A program made the translations under genes and the position numbers. A DNA stretch of 64,000 nt, from the NCBI GenBank assembly GCA_023055505.1, contig JALIRH010000001.1, positions 14,480,967 through 14,544,966 on the forward strand, in the 5' to 3' direction. Origin of the DNA: Callipepla californica brunnescens (lineage: Eukaryota; Chordata; Aves; Galliformes; Odontophoridae). Below the pieces are notes generated by a model. That model searched no databases and was not told the origin of the DNA. It saw only the letters and a list, made by a program, of their open reading frames with translations. Of this stretch, positions 24,286 through 37,972 are shown one piece after another; within the stretch, counting starts at the first letter, position 1, and the number at the start of each line of letters is the position of its first letter.

Positions 24286-26762
24286 CTGAGGCCTGATGCA
24301 TAACTGAAGTATGAAGACCTGAAGCATGGGTCTTTTGCAAAATGTCCTAATGACAAGAGTACCTGCAGAGACCTGTCTTTCAGTTTCTTGTCAGCCTATG
24401 GAGATTTTGGCCCAAAACTGCCATACTCAAGAAGAGGTCCGCATCATCAAACTGTGAGAGATAACTGTAAGAGTAAGAAAGACGAGAATAAGATGTTTCT
24501 CACTAACTTTAAATTCCAATTTGGTCCACTATGCAGTCAGAAGGACAAAAACTTGAACTCAAGAGGCACAGAAGCTACAGTCCAACTTGGAGGTTTAAGG
24601 AAGGGTAGAATCCACTCCACATGTTTGTAGGTCTTCTTTTCACATATTCACCAAAATAATTCAAAAATTAGACATATTAACATATTTTTTTATATTTTGA
24701 GTCAGAAATTATGATAGAAACTGATATTTGACATGTTAATACCCAGTGCTTTGGACAAATTTAAAATGAAAATGAATTTAATTGCCTTATAAGTTCAGAG
24801 TACTCTGTAACTAAAAAGTTTTAAATTGTGTCAAATTACATTAAACTACCCTAAGCTATCTCTACACTAGTTCATTATTATTATCTTAAAGTGATAAACA
24901 ATTGGAAAGCAACAAAAATGCTTTCAGTCTAAATGATATACAAGAACAGAGAAGAAGCCAAGGAGAATGAATAGAGTGGGAAACACTATGATGTCTGAGA
25001 GATGATTTTGACAGAAAGATTTCCAGCACCAGCAGTGGTATTGTAAGTAAAATGCATCAGACTTTACATGGATTCACAGTCAGTGCAGCAGTAATAATTC
25101 TTGACATGCATTATTTTTGAACCAGTGCTGCCCCTATGCAATGTGTTACGACAATGAACTTCCAAAAGCAATCAGAAGATGTCACAAACATTACCACTCC
25201 ACTCTGTAACACACAGTAGTGAATCAGGGTAGGCCTCAGGGAGACTTTAAACAAGTGGTGGAGAACAGCAGCAAGGCAAAGGAAGCCCTCAAAGCTTCAG
25301 ACTCTCCTACTTCTGTCACTGTAAGTTGGTCTGACTCAGAGCCAGCAAACGCTGTAGTTGCTGCTCTTACAGTGGCTGTTACAGATTAGCCTGGTGCATT
25401 TAGCAGTTCCTTTTCGAAGAAATAAAGAAGTACAGTTTTTTTGCAGGTTAGCAAAAATCTATCTTCTTCTTGTATTCTCTTTTAAACACAGATTATGAAC
25501 AAGTTTCTTTTTTCACTCTTAACTATACTGGACACTACCTGGGGTGAAATGAAAGTGAATTTGATATATATATCTGGAATATACAGACCACAAAATTCCT
25601 GCAAGTGTTCTCTCCTGCTCAGTTTACATGAGCAGTAAGAATAATGCAGCTGGCATAGTCTTTTCAATTTTTATTCCTCTTGCAGATTCACTAAGGGTAT
25701 CTGGGGGACTGATTTTAAGCATTCTATTTAGTGGCCTGTAGAAAACATAAATATACTAATCTGATTTAAATAAAATGCCCAATCACTTTGGCACATTGGT
25801 ATTTGAAAAGCGTTATTTATCTGAAAGATATACACTATGATTGCAAATGTTCACAGGGAATCTGAAAATACAGAATCAAAATGTCTGTTGTATACATTCC
25901 CTGAATAGATGGAGTCAGATATTGCTCCCTGGAAGTACTTAAGGCTGCCATTCACACACACAAAAAAAAGGTCAATATTTTCAACTGATTCCATATCCCT
26001 TTTATCCTTTAATAATCAGAGTCTGCAACCACATGATTCAATTCCAGGGGGATGAAGTCTCCACTAGGACACAACAATAGCATTAAACACAGCCACTACA
26101 GTACGTTGAAGTTGAGGGATGAGATTTAAGTCTGCAGTGAACCTGAATTTGCAGACTGAGATCATCTCTAACATGCTCTCAGTTTTGAATATGTACTTAC
26201 TGAAAATATTATTCCAGTGTATCATACCCTCTGTATGAACTGATAGCTTTTACTGGTTTTTCCTTAGCTGTCTTCTGAAGACTTTGACAGTCTCTTCAGC
26301 AGTCAGGAGCTTACAGAGCATCAGTCTCCATTATAGTTTTAAGATGTGGAGTGCCATAATTGTCAGCTGGGAGTTGGTGGACTGAGGAAAGACCTGAATA
26401 CATGTTACCACTGAGCATTAATTTATTGCACAATATTATTAATCTCTAAAGCAATATTTCCTTAATTTATAGTAATAAACACTATAAATACATTAGAAAA
26501 CAAAATGACAGGTAAGTCTCATTTTACACAGACTTTGCTGTTTTCATAAGCAAAGATGCCATAACAAAATCAATTTTCACATTTCATGAAACTTAAATAT
26601 AAAAAAAATTCTTCAAAGAAGTATTCATTTTTGGTCTAAATTCTTCAACACTTAAGTTTCTATTTCAACTGAGGCTGAAAGTGTAATGACTGAGGGCTTT
26701 GCTTTTCAGCCTGTATCACTGTAGCTATAAGTCAAAGCAACATTAAATCCAAGTTATATATG

Positions 26763-27302
26763 CAAGGGCTGCTTTGAAAGTAATGCTTCCTATTTTATTA
26801 TTTTGTCCCATAATGTCACAGGTAGATATTGGTGGTATGGCAGGAGAGACTGAAACTTTCCACCAGTATTCCATTACATTTTGTTGTGCGACAGATGGCA
26901 GCAGACAAAATGGTGTCTGACAGGGAAGTGCGTATAAAGCAGGAGTGTGACATCCGCTTCCTTTCAGTGGAAAAATGGCATTCTCTGACATTCGTCAGCA
27001 CTTGCTGAATGTCTATGGAGACCAACCAGTGGATGTGAGCACAGTGAGGTGGTGGTTGGTGTATTTCAGACACGTGAAAGAAAAGCCACATTCCTGATGG
27101 TAATGCACAGCTGTCACACCATGAAACGAAGAGCGTTTTATGAGAATCAGCTCATCTAAGCAAATCAGCTAATGGTGGTGATTGTGTTGAAAAATGGTGT
27201 TCTGTATTTGAGAATTTGCTCTATGAAATTTTTTTTTGTTGTTCTCTTTGTTGCAGTTTCCATGGCAATTAATACGAGACATTACTTTTGTAGTGACCTT
27301 AG
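26763..27302 (+). mobile_element. Galluhop-type mariner, full-length non-autonomous copy
   Basis: Both termini are present: AAGGGCTGCTTTGAAAGTAA at the 5' end and GACATTACTTTTGTAGTGAC at the 3' end, about 540 bp apart, the usual size of the internally deleted form. Remnants of the transposase N-terminal region are recognisable around 26970-27080 (CTGACATTCGTCAGCACTTG, AACCAGTGGATGTGAGCACA) but are broken by stops and lack the catalytic part. It therefore could only have moved in trans and is now decayed. Confidence 0.9.
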
Positions 27303-27434
27303 TCCATTAAAAAAAGAACAACAAAAAACCCTACCTTCACAGGATCAAAATCTTCAAACCAACTCCTCTGACCTACTGACTTTAACAACATTTACTGGTC
27401 AGGTCCAAATAGGAACTTAAGTGCAGATACTTAC

Positions 27435-27480
27435 AAGTTAGGGCAATGCCATTCTTTGCTTTTCAGTGTGTGTGCTTTTG
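27435..27480 (-). CDS. weak candidate exon, minus strand (46 nt)
   Basis: Acceptor AATGAAACCTTTTCTAG and donor AACTT|GTAAGTATC enclose 46 nt with one open frame (2+42+2), KAHTLKSKEWHCPN. It could belong upstream in gene B, but no neighbour in matching phase was found. It lies only about 130 bp beyond the end of the Galluhop copy. Confidence 0.27.
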
Positions 27481-28808
27481 CTAGAAAAGGTTTCATTCAA
27501 AACAAATCTGTGTAAAGGGGGAATGACGGGAGAGAGATGTGGCTCCTCCTTGTTCCACAAAGGATGCTTCTTCACTTCTCCCTCCCTTCAGTTTGACAAT
27601 CACAGAGTGCCAAGATGTGGAAATCATCTTTCCCCTGGTGACATCTGTCTCTCCACAGAGCTCTGTAGGCAGTTATTGTGATAGCTTTGGAGTCTGGCAT
27701 ATGATTAGGTGAATACTGAACAGTCTGAGACATCATTCTCTTAATGTTAGTTCTTCTGGCTTATATTTCATTGGCTGGAGTTAACGTACCATTTAATTTT
27801 AATATTTATTATGTGTGCTAAAAAGGGAAGGAAAAGGCTTAAACAACTTTATGTGTAGAACTTGCAGGTTAGAAATGCCTTCTTTTTCATTTATTGTATG
27901 GTATATCCATGAGTAACAGACAGCAATGTCCAGCCGCAGATCTACAGGAAAAATTCAATTTCTAGAGTAAAACAGATGACACTTCCAAACATGTAGGAAG
28001 GCTTTATGTTCCCCTTCTTTGCAAATAGACACTTCAGTACCCTCTCATTACTGAACTGCAAAAAAAAAAACCAAAAAAAACCAGACTTTAAAAAAAACCT
28101 CTCAACTCTCCTAAGAAATGACATTTATAAGAATTAATATCATAAACAAATCTGAAGAGTTAAAGAAGTTTTAAGCATTATCTTTTATGGCGTGGCTATC
28201 AATAGGAAGCTGACAATAGTATTATTGCTATTTACATATTGGTAACATGCTGGCATGAATTTGCATAACGTATTGTGGTTCTGTGCTCTAGGGAGTTGCA
28301 TTGTAACATATTGGTGCTTAATGAACTCTGAAAAAATTGATTTTCCACAGAGTAAATTAAGGAATGCATTATAGCTGTTAAAGCAATCTTAAGGGAAATC
28401 TGAGGCTTCCACTGCAGCACCATGCTTAGTAAGTAATAAATTACATGTTATACTTATTTGCCTTAATTCATGCTAATTTTGTCCAATTAATGTATCACAG
28501 TAATTCAGAAGCCTGTCACAGGAGAGCTAATTATTTATTGGATTTTTGTGTTCAGCTCCCTAGGAGTCTACTAGCAAACAAACTTGTGACTGTCTTTCTG
28601 TTAGGTCCACAATGACATTCTTATGTCTTACTGTAGAAAGAAAAATAACGTTATTTTTTCCTGTTTTAAGTTATAAAGTTGATCATTATTCATGTAAGTT
28701 AGATTTTGTTTACAAACTGGTGTCACATAGTGACAAACTGCTGCTGTTAGGATGAGATCCAGTGTTTTTCCTCCTCCTGTAAACGTCTGAATGTGACATA
28801 ATTCTCAC

Positions 28809-28847
28809 TGAAGACCTACAGTGGTATTTCTTACCACCTGAAAGCTT
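28809..28847 (-). CDS. weak candidate exon, minus strand (39 nt)
   Basis: A very strong acceptor (TTTTTTTCTTTAACTTTACACACTTGACAG, quoted in part as ACTTTACACACTTGACAG) precedes 39 nt open in two frames, KLSGGKKYHCRSS or SFQVVRNTTVGL, with donor TCA|GTGAGAA. It does not join in phase to 27435-27480. Confidence 0.22.
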
Positions 28848-30610
28848 CTGTCAAGTGTGTAAAGTTAAAGAAAAAAATAACAACTTCTAATGGTTTTCAC
28901 TGAAATCTATATTTTTAAAATCCACTGGCTCGAAAAAATCAAGCACAACACACCCATAGCATTTGATATTCTTTTACAGAAATAGATTTTAAACTGTGGC
29001 AGAATGTTAATTCACAGTAAAAAAAAAAATGAATTATTTATGAGATTAATTTGTGCAATTCATACCTATAAATAATATGGCAGTTGCTAAATAATTTGCA
29101 CAGTGATAAGATGCAGACATCACAGTTAAACAATAAGAGAGTCACCAGCTGTGAAATACCCTCTGTCTGCTAGCATTCTGTCAAGCACAAACGTTTACAG
29201 AAAATTATTTGTTGGAGGTGGAAAGTATTAGATCTGATATTTCACTTCTTCTCATGGGTAGCGGGAGAATTCTTGTCAGTTGATTACTGTCTTCCACCCT
29301 ATGTGAAAAGAAGTGATATTTCTTTAAATGTATAATGCAAAGTGACGTTACCAGCAGGCTACATAAAATCATGTGATGTAACCTGCCATAATATGATGCA
29401 CATGACCGACTGTGTCACAAATTTAAAGAGATTTATTTTAGAACTGGTGAGAAAAAAAAAATTATTACCCCTACTCCTTTTCTGTCAGTTGCCGTTGATC
29501 TGTGTTTGCCTATAGCCAAATGAATACCTGGTAGTTCAGTAATCATGTCTGAGCAATATACCATCTTACTCTTACTGTAGCTATTATTATCTCTCAAAAT
29601 GCATGCGTCAAGTACTTCATAGTATTCTACCATCCTTTGCCTACATCTTCATTCCTAGCAAGTGCACAAAAGTTTGGCAAAGGATTAATTGTCCACTCCT
29701 TGCCTCTTGGAAAACAGTTGTTTAACTGTTTATGGCATTTTGAAGTTTTCTTCAGTTTCTACCTTGCTTTCTCCACTCCAGAATATATAAAGAGTATACA
29801 TAATTTTATGCAAGTCTTAAATCCCATTAAGGTCAACAGAGTAACAACTGAGTGTTCCTCTGAACTAGGAGCTTTATTTTCAAACTGAATTGCTTGGAAG
29901 TTCTGAACAAGTACAGGGAATATGACCTTCTAAGGTCAGGAGCACATGTGACCAACCATATCTAGCAAGCATTTAGGTTGCTTTATGAATGGTTTGGGAA
30001 AAGAAGCAGCTGTGAAGAAGAGTGAAAATCAGCAAAGAAAAACCAAGAATCGGGAAGAAAAGAATGTATGACGATGTCGGAAAATTCTTCATGGCAGCAA
30101 AAAACATCGTTTTTGAAAGACCACTTGCCAGACAATGCTGATTTTTTTCTCTTCTCTCAATACTTTTCTTCCAATGAGTACTCTGCATCATTGCCTATAT
30201 GGAGAAGTTTAAATGGCCTTTTCTTGTGACCCAGTATATGCTCAATCTGACATTGAAAACAGTCTAAACCGCTAATCACATATAGCAAGAGACAGATGGT
30301 TTGCATTGCAAAGATGTCACACTATGGATATACAGAATAGGAAAAGGCCTAAAATGTTAAAATAAGATTTGGAATCCCTTGTTGGTACAAATGTTTTAAA
30401 GTGCGCGTGTTTACACTCTTGTTAAGCTAAGATGTTTGCTTCTGCTAGATGTAGCAGAAACTTGTAAGCTGACTTTTGTGTTACGTTAACCTAATATAGA
30501 AACTTTTAAAAAATCCTTGGAGACAGAAGGCTGCCTTTGGAGAGTGATATATTCATTAGAGTCTGCATTTGCAGTAGAGCCAAGACTATGTTTTCTCCTT
30601 TCTTCTCCAG

Positions 30611-30643
30611 GTCACCCTTCTGGAGAACTGATGCACAATGAAG
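30611..30643 (+). CDS. isolated candidate exon on the plus strand (33 nt)
   Basis: Near-ideal splice signals: acceptor TCTCCTTTCTTCTCCAG and donor GAAG|GTAGGTAT. Only one frame is open (2+30+1), HPSGELMHNE. No other plus-strand exon joins to it, so it may be chance, or an exon of an unrecognised plus-strand gene or non-coding transcript. Confidence 0.3.
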
Positions 30644-31099
30644 GTAGGTATTTTTCCTTTGTTTCTTTCTCTTTCTGCCAGCTAATAAATGCCTAAATTT
30701 AAAATCCTCTTCTTCCCATGGAGGCAGCTGCTTTTCTGCTACCTATGTCATTGGTTTCTTCTGAGATGTATGACAAAAGAAATCAAATTTCTAACACCTT
30801 CTTCCATTACATAAGATGTATGGAAATCCTGGATTACACATCAGCAAGCAGAAAGACTGCTATGAGCCTCAGCAACCCAGGATTACATCCACAATCTCTC
30901 ATAACACTAAACACCCATAGAAAATGGTTTCTGGAACTATAAATTTCCCAACATGAATGTATTTTGTCAGTCTTCCTGACGTATTCTGATACGTCAGTTC
31001 TTTCCAGCCTCCAAAGGCAGCTTCTTTCTCCACACCTGGAACAACTTTGTCTCATTTCTTTCCTTGCACACACCCTCTTCTACTCTCCTGGCAAAGGAA

Positions 31100-34000
31100 A
31101 GCCAGCAAAGGGTTTTGCATAAGTCTTTTTGGGCTGGTGACATTTTAGAGGCCTTTCATCACCTAGCAAATGTAGAAAGACTCTTTATGAAAATATAATA
31201 AGTATTTAAGATCACATTCAGAATATAAGTAATTCGCATAGTCACTGCTTATACATTGTTTCCTGTCATCCAAAATCTGTCATGTTACGCCAATAAGCCT
31301 TCTTTGTTATATCACAAAAAAACTAAGAAAGTGATAGTGGAGTAGGGTATAATTTAGCAAAACAGCCCCACCAATAGATCCTTCCTCTTTCAAAGGAAAG
31401 AAAAAAGTTCTTACAGCTCAAAGAGATATACAGAATTTCCTGTGCTTCCATTTGTATCTGTTGCCTTTTTTTCTATTGTTCCAAAAAGAACCTGGGTCCA
31501 AGATCAGCTTTCATTTTGCATTTGGTATCTGGAGAAAATGAGCTGTCTCTTACTGTTCCTTGTGACATCTTTCCTTTTTCTGAGTTGGTTATAAGTTCCA
31601 CTCACTTGCATGTGACTCTTACATTCCTCTTCTGCTTCCCTTCTCCCAGAAAACAAAAACAAATAGAGCTGTGTTTCTGAAATTTGAAAGTTGACTTTCC
31701 AATTTTATTCAGAGTTTGAAAACAAGCAGATTTGTTGGTTTTGATATTATCAAGATGGTTGACAGAGATAGCAAGAGTAACAACAATTGTGCTTTCTTAC
31801 CAGAATCTCATATTTTGGGGTGTTATTTGTTGGTTTGTTGTTTTTTTTTTCCATCCAGAGATTCTGGTATACTCTTACACGCTTTTTCAAGGGACAGGAG
31901 GAAGAACATAGCAGTTCTCTACACACTTAAATATTGTTTCCTGTCATTTCTGCAGTTGCTCATCTTCTATAGAAGTCTTGCAAGATACGTTCACATTTGT
32001 AAATACAGAATCTACAGTAATCAGCTCCAGAACTACTGTCCAATAAAATAATTTACAAATAGTCCTACTATGTAAGAGATCCCTCCTGAAGTGTGATTGA
32101 CCCAGTGGACTATCTCAGGGTCATACCTCTCCTGCTGCACATACAAATCTTTTTCTTTTTTTTTCAGCATGATAGGAAAGTTTACTGCTCTATGTTGTAA
32201 GTGTTTCATACTGTTCAGCTGAAATTAACAGAGTTTTTCCAGCTTTTAGATCTTCAGCAGAAGTATATTATGGAAATGCAAATAAACTACCACCTTTATT
32301 ATTTGATGCAAAGGCTGCCATATAGCTCTACCTAGTCATTACATTTACTTTCCATGCCTATCAGTATTCATTCAGAGATTGATAGATGATGGCTTTAAAA
32401 TTCTTAAATACTTTCTGATATTCTAAACCTATAGAGCCTTCAGACATTTTGTTCAGAGGTTTGGTATACTTTGCTACTTGAAATAAAAAGAGCTTCAATT
32501 GGCATGGTTTTAAATCCAAACGTTTAAGGCATTGATTTTACTTAGTTTTTCAAAAGTAACTCCTTTAGGAAATTGAGTGCTACGTTGCTAATTTTAACTT
32601 TATTCATGTTAAAGTGCTCCAGGATACTAGCACAAAGGGCACTGTAAAAATTGCATTGTGCTCTATTAGATTTGAATAGGATGAGTTATAGAAGTCTTTG
32701 AGACATGAATTTCCAGAACTTAGTTATTAGAATGCTTATAATGCTAAATGTTTTTTACATATAAATTTTATATTGGGGATTTTTTCCTTAATAATCATAA
32801 TTTCTAAGAAATAACCACCATACATAGACCATCTCTATAAGCTTTATAGTATTTTCTTTGAAAAATAGCTGTACAAAAAGATTTTAGAACAGTTGTTCAC
32901 ACCTATACAAGTATCCTTTAAAACTCAAACTTTCATTGCCTAAATTACAGTGAAAATTCATTTTTTCATACAATGAATCTTTAAAATATGTGCAGCGATG
33001 CTTAGTGTGTAAAGGGATTTTTCCTTTTGCAGTACAATAAATATGGTCACCTTGTATAAATCTGAGTATAACATGCAAAAATCCATCTGTGTGTTACATA
33101 CTGAGAGCAAGTCATTTTGTTTAGAGAACCCAAGGTAAAATGAAATAATCTGTGCATAGTTTGAATTTTGAATTTTTTTGGAACATTTTTACTGTAAGAG
33201 ATTTGACATTTGTGGTGTATTACATCAAAATTAAACACAACAAATATTAAACTCATTATCCTTTAATGTTTATACACTTTATTCAAAATTATATGATCAC
33301 TGATTTCAGAAAAATTGGTTCATATCACATTAACTTTTAAACCAGTACTATAGATTCATAGGTATATTTTTCCAGTAAGTATTTTTTTAAGAAACTAGAC
33401 AACATAATGTTCAAATGTGAAGAAATTTAGAATATTCTGATTTTTCCGCCCTGTTTTCCAGTCATCTGTCTCAATCTCAGGCATACTCAATTATTCACTG
33501 TAAGGATAAAAACCTAAAACCAACAGTCATAGGGTTACTTTAAAAGCAGTAAGAAAATTTAAAAAATATACCACGAGTTGAGAAGGAAAAATAATCAAAA
33601 GTATTCAAAAAGGTAAACACTGGCTTGGAAGAGTAAATGGAACTTTCCTTAATTGCTTTTTCAAAACCAGTGGAAAATATTGCTCATGCACACTGTGGTT
33701 GTTTTCGTTGGTTTTTGTGTTTTGTTTTGTTTTTTTCCCCTACTTCTCAACAAGGGATAATTTGTGAAGGGATAACTTAGGGTAGGAAAAACAAGGTGGA
33801 TGAACTTTAAGTAACATTTTATAGATATACCACCAAACTTCAGGAAGTCATTGGGGAGACAGATCGATAGAATGTATGTTATCACTAACATCAAAAAGAA
33901 TAGATCTATCACAGAAAAAAAACTCAAACTATTTAAAAATTTAAAGCATTATCTATAGCATTTTTTATTCAAAGCTCTTTTTTTTTTTAACAATTGTGTT

Positions 34001-35500
34001 TGCTTGCACACTTCTTTGACAATAGAAATTTCCCTCAAACCTTATTCTTATGGTCAAGGTATTACACAAGCTTTTTAACTTCCATGTGTAACTAGATTAT
34101 GTATGTAATTCACTTTTGTCTAAAATGCATATGTGTTTACAAATCATCTTAAAGGAAAAGAACATTGTCATAGTCAACAAAAAGCAGAAAAATAAGAAAG
34201 GAAAACACATTTATGCTTTTATGATTTGTGCATTCTATTAATGATTACCAAAAGATAGCATGCACTAAATAGCATTTATCTTTTCCTGCCTCAATCAGTT
34301 TGAAAAGAAATTGTAATTAATGGTTATCTCTTCACTCATCTTCTTGGACTGTGTCTTTTGTTTGTTTCCAATGTGTCCTTTGCTCTTACATTACAGATTA
34401 GCCTTTTTCCTTCCTCAATGGAAGGAAATTTGTGGTTTCATGTGGAACTTGCTTGTTCAGTGCCAAAGTACGGTAGGCACTTTAATGACAAACAGGCAGT
34501 GCAGTGTTTCTGCTGAAGAGACTCACTGAACTGAATAGCACAAGGCCTGTAAAAGCCCTTAAAGCCTAAGAATCATTTAAGGTAAAATATGGCCAATTTG
34601 CCTGGAAGACTGTTAAGTGAGAGCAGTCAGTAAGAGTGAGGCAACATAAACCAGAATCATCGCCTAAAGTCATGAGTGTTTGTGTATACAGCATTCACAT
34701 CTTGATGTTCTTCTGACATTGTAAGATAGAGAGACAAGACCTTCTGAGTGAAATAAAATGACAAATGTATCTTAAGTTTATGATAATCAGTAAGGGAAAT
34801 TAAGATCTGCTATATGTTCAACTGTAAAGTACTCTGATCTACATTAACTCAGTCTAACTACTTACTTTTGCAGTAGTGAAATACACAGTGAGTTACAAAA
34901 AAAACTGCAAGTTGCAATTAAGAGTCACAAAACAGCAATCATTTTAATCTAGAAAATCAAGAATTACACACAAATGAGAAATGTTTCCCATCCCAATGGG
35001 AAAAAATATTGAATTAAAAAAATCTTTTTTTCCAATGAATTGTCAAAGTGTTGTCTGGTAAGCAGACAATTTGAAAATAAAGCTATTTTATCAATGCCTT
35101 GCTTTTTTCCATAAAGGAATTTTGAACAAGTGTGTTGGTTGTATTTGTGTGTGTAGTTTTTCTTGTAAAATACAATCAATATTTACAATAAAAACATTTA
35201 TGCAGGCAGCATTTAGCATTTTTTAAGTGTATGCATTAGGCTTCCATTTTCATTCATCATGGTTATTTGGAACTGGATTACAACACGCATCATTGTTCCC
35301 CTTGAAGTTGAGATACAAAGTAGAATAATGTCACAGATTCATTGAAATACATTTATGGTCAGAATTAAGAAAAAATTCTTGCACAGAAAATTTTAAATGG
35401 GCAGCAAAAGACCTGTTTTCTGTGTTTGTAAGAGCCCTGTTTGACCATAAAGTGATACGGCTTATATATATATTCATGGCACATAAAATACCAGATGCGG
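31100..35500. other. AT-rich non-coding stretch, nothing recognised
   Basis: Chance open frames only, with a T-rich run near 31840 and TTTTG runs near 33715-33740. A minus-strand piece at 35529-35563 (KSELELKHTFQ, donor GTAGGT) lies just beyond it, but its acceptor has no pyrimidine tract. Confidence 0.55.
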
Positions 35501-36363
35501 GAAAGCAATTGAAAGATTAGATACCTACCTGAAATGTATGCTTGAGTTCAAGTTCAGATTTATCTGTATCTCCACATCCATTGAAATTAATAGGTATTAT
35601 TTACCTTTAACTTCCAAGTATGACAGAACAAGCCTATATCCAGGCCCCTACTTGGAATAGTTACACAAACAATTGTAAGCATACTTTATACATATTTGAC
35701 ATTTGACATCAAGGTCATTTATTTGAAAGTCTGATCTGTAAATGAACACAAATCAACATAAATGTTATAAGAAATTTTCTCCAGATAAATCAAAGCATTT
35801 TTTTAGAAGTGAACATGTATATATATACAATGCTAGATATAAATACGTAGTCTAATATATTGATGAATGGAAGGATGTTTTGCCCACTTCTCTCAAACAC
35901 GTTTTGTTATATATAATTTCACACACCTGAATTACTAGCTGTTTCTTCATGCAGCTCTAATAACAGCTCTGAACAAAGTTACAAGGACAGCTCACATGAA
36001 AAATTTAGATATCTAGAGAACCTTTAAAAAACACGAAAGCTTTGTTTCACTTGTTTCTTGACCAACAACCTTTTACCATTCTGATTATTTGATGTACAAT
36101 GGAGATGTTAATAGTTACCCTCAGACTGTACCTTATCTTTTACTTAGGCAGTGCATTCACATTTCATGTTCTTTCACAGTGCAGTTCACTTGTAGACAAA
36201 AGCAAGAGGAATTTGTTTCAGTTGAGCTATTTCTTTTTAACAGACACTTTCCAGCTCACTTGCAGAAGCTGCCAAAAGGGAAATCAAGGATTGAGATTAG
36301 TGTTTTGGTTTTTTTTTTTCAAGATCTGAAAGATCATTAAGGTCATGGGGATTTTTTTTTAAT

Positions 36364-36550
36364 TTATTTGTCATTGATTAAAGTGTCCTTAAAGTATTTG
36401 TTAATTGATGGCTTGTCAACTGTGGGACAGCCTTGAAGTACACCTCTAATTATACTGTCTTCCAGGATGTCATCATCAGATCTTAAATTTCTCGTGGAGG
36501 AAACTGCTTCTTCATTTTGCACTTGTCCATCTTCTACTGAATTTGTTTTG
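36364..36550 (-). CDS. candidate terminal coding exon of unidentified gene A
   Basis: On the minus strand an acceptor CTGTTCTTGTAG is followed by 187 nt that stay open for 61 codons and end in TAA. The peptide begins KTNSVEDGQVQNEEAVSSTR, continues NLRSDDDILEDSIIRGVLQG, and ends KPSINKYFKDTLINDK. It is acidic and serine-rich in the first half, then amphipathic, as expected for a protein C-terminus. The stop overlaps an AATAAA-like run, and another AATAAA complement lies near 35717, either of which could serve polyadenylation. The leading C completes a codon left as AA by the exon at 37040-37093. The competing phase-0 frame stops after 12 codons (QNKFSRRWTSAK); it is the one that fits 40379-40436, so the true frame is unsettled. 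Confidence 0.45.
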
Positions 36551-36649
36551 CTACAAGAACAGTAAAATACTATGTTAGTTAGGCATTAGTCTAAGACCGG
36601 AAAGTCTTAACACATGGCTAATCTTTCATTTCCTTGAATGGAAATGCTC

Positions 36650-36730
36650 AAATATATCATCATCATATATAGATGCATATCTATATACACACAAATATGT
36701 ACATATATATACATGGATATATAATGCTGT
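36650..36730. repeat. AT-rich alternating (TA/CA) stretch
   Basis: Degenerate TATATA and ACATATAT units without one dominant period. Confidence 0.7.
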
Positions 36731-37039
36731 ATACAATATGACACATGGCTAGGAAATGTTTTATCCAAATATTTTTAAATATGCTACTTAAAATAACAAG
36801 GGCAAATATTTCTTCCAGAAATCTTTTTGTACATATTTTCCTGATATTCACCTAATGAGAATTAAACCCATTTAAAATTACGCATGGATTTTTTTTACTA
36901 TATATTTTATAAGGTATATAAGGACTAAATTACTTAATACAAAAGGATTTCAAAAATGAAATCCTTGCTACACAAAATACTGTGTTAAGTGGACGTGGAC
37001 CCAGACATTGATTCAAAGCCCCGTTATGAGGGAACTTAC

Positions 37040-37093
37040 TTCATCAAGAATTTGTAGTGGTCCTTTGGGATACCACTTTCCATTGTAGAAATG
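37040..37093 (-). CDS. candidate internal exon of unidentified gene A (54 nt)
   Basis: Clean splice signals on the minus strand: acceptor TTGTTTCTTTCCAG and donor GATGAA|GTAAGT. Two frames are open. In one (1+51+2) it reads ISTMESGIPKDHYKFLM and continues in phase into the 61-codon frame of 36364-36550. In the other (phase 0) it reads HFYNGKWYPKGPLQILDE and continues in phase from 40379-40436. Both cannot be right unless an exon between 37.1 and 40.4 kb has been missed. It sits 489 bp upstream of the terminal candidate. Confidence 0.47.
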
Positions 37094-37659
37094 CTGGAAA
37101 GAAACAATAATTATATTATTCTTTCTGCCCTGTTTTCAGCTACAATACAAATTCCATCACAGAGGGTGTGCCGGTACTCATGGAGTCCAAAGATCTAATC
37201 ATTTTTCTTGTCTCTCCAACACAGGTTAGCCCTAGGTTAACACAGAGTAAGAAAATACTATATACTACAACTCCAAACATGGTGATACTGCTATTTCCAA
37301 ATAATATTCTCCAGAGTAACAAGATAATAGTGACCCGTTTCTAGTCCTTAGTGGTAGCAGGGGCTATTCCCTTGGCTAAAAAACTCTACCAAAGACATAA
37401 ATTAAAGAAAAACTTCTATATTTTCTAGATTAAAACTTGCTACGTACATGTACAGTATTTTCAAAATTATTAAGCTGTAATGGGAGCAGAGCTAGAAAAC
37501 TACTTAATGGTCAAAGACACAACCCTGTTGAGTCTCAGTCAAGTTTTGTCAGGAGACAGTGGACTAACCACTCATTCCGTTCAATGTATTGTTACCAAAA
37601 CTTTCTTTTAAGACTGAATCATTATGAGCTGGTTTCGGATACATGTTACTGTGTATTTC

Positions 37660-37787
37660 TGGATATCGTTGTGGGTAATACACTCTGGGTGTCCCTACTT
37701 GGACAGGGTTTGTACCACATAGACCCAGAGGTTCCTACAAACTTTAGGCCCAACCTCAGGCATTCTGTAATTCTGTGATTCTGTGAA
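37660..37787 (+). mobile_element. CR1 LINE, 3' tail fragment
   Basis: GGGTGTCCCTACTTGGACAG matches the 3' end of CR1, and the fragment finishes with the family's terminal octamer-like repeats (ATTCTGTAATTCTGTGATTC). Heavily 5'-truncated and diverged. Confidence 0.75.
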
Positions 37788-37891
37788 TATGTCTATAAAA
37801 ATATTGCTCATACTGTAATGGTAATAGTACTTGAAAATATAATTTTTTAAAAGACTGTAATCAATACAGTATTCTTCCATAATTTCTTTAA

Positions 37892-37972
37892 GGTATGGGG
37901 GTTGGACTAAATGATTCTAGAGTTTCCTTCCAACCCCTACAGTTCTCTGATTCTCTAAATCTGTAATTCTGT
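37892..37972 (+). mobile_element. CR1 LINE, 3' tail fragment
   Basis: GGGGGTTGGACTAAATGATT and TTTCCTTCCAACCCCTACAG are diagnostic of the CR1 tail, followed by degenerate ATTCT repeats. It lies about 100 bp after another CR1 tail in the same orientation, and each has its own terminal repeats, so these are two insertions. Confidence 0.85.

Noticed and set aside
26243..26290. A minus-strand exon reading KTAKEKPVKAISSYR
   Set aside because: The strong donor GTAAGTACA is preceded in frame by a stop; only a poor alternative donor would rescue it.
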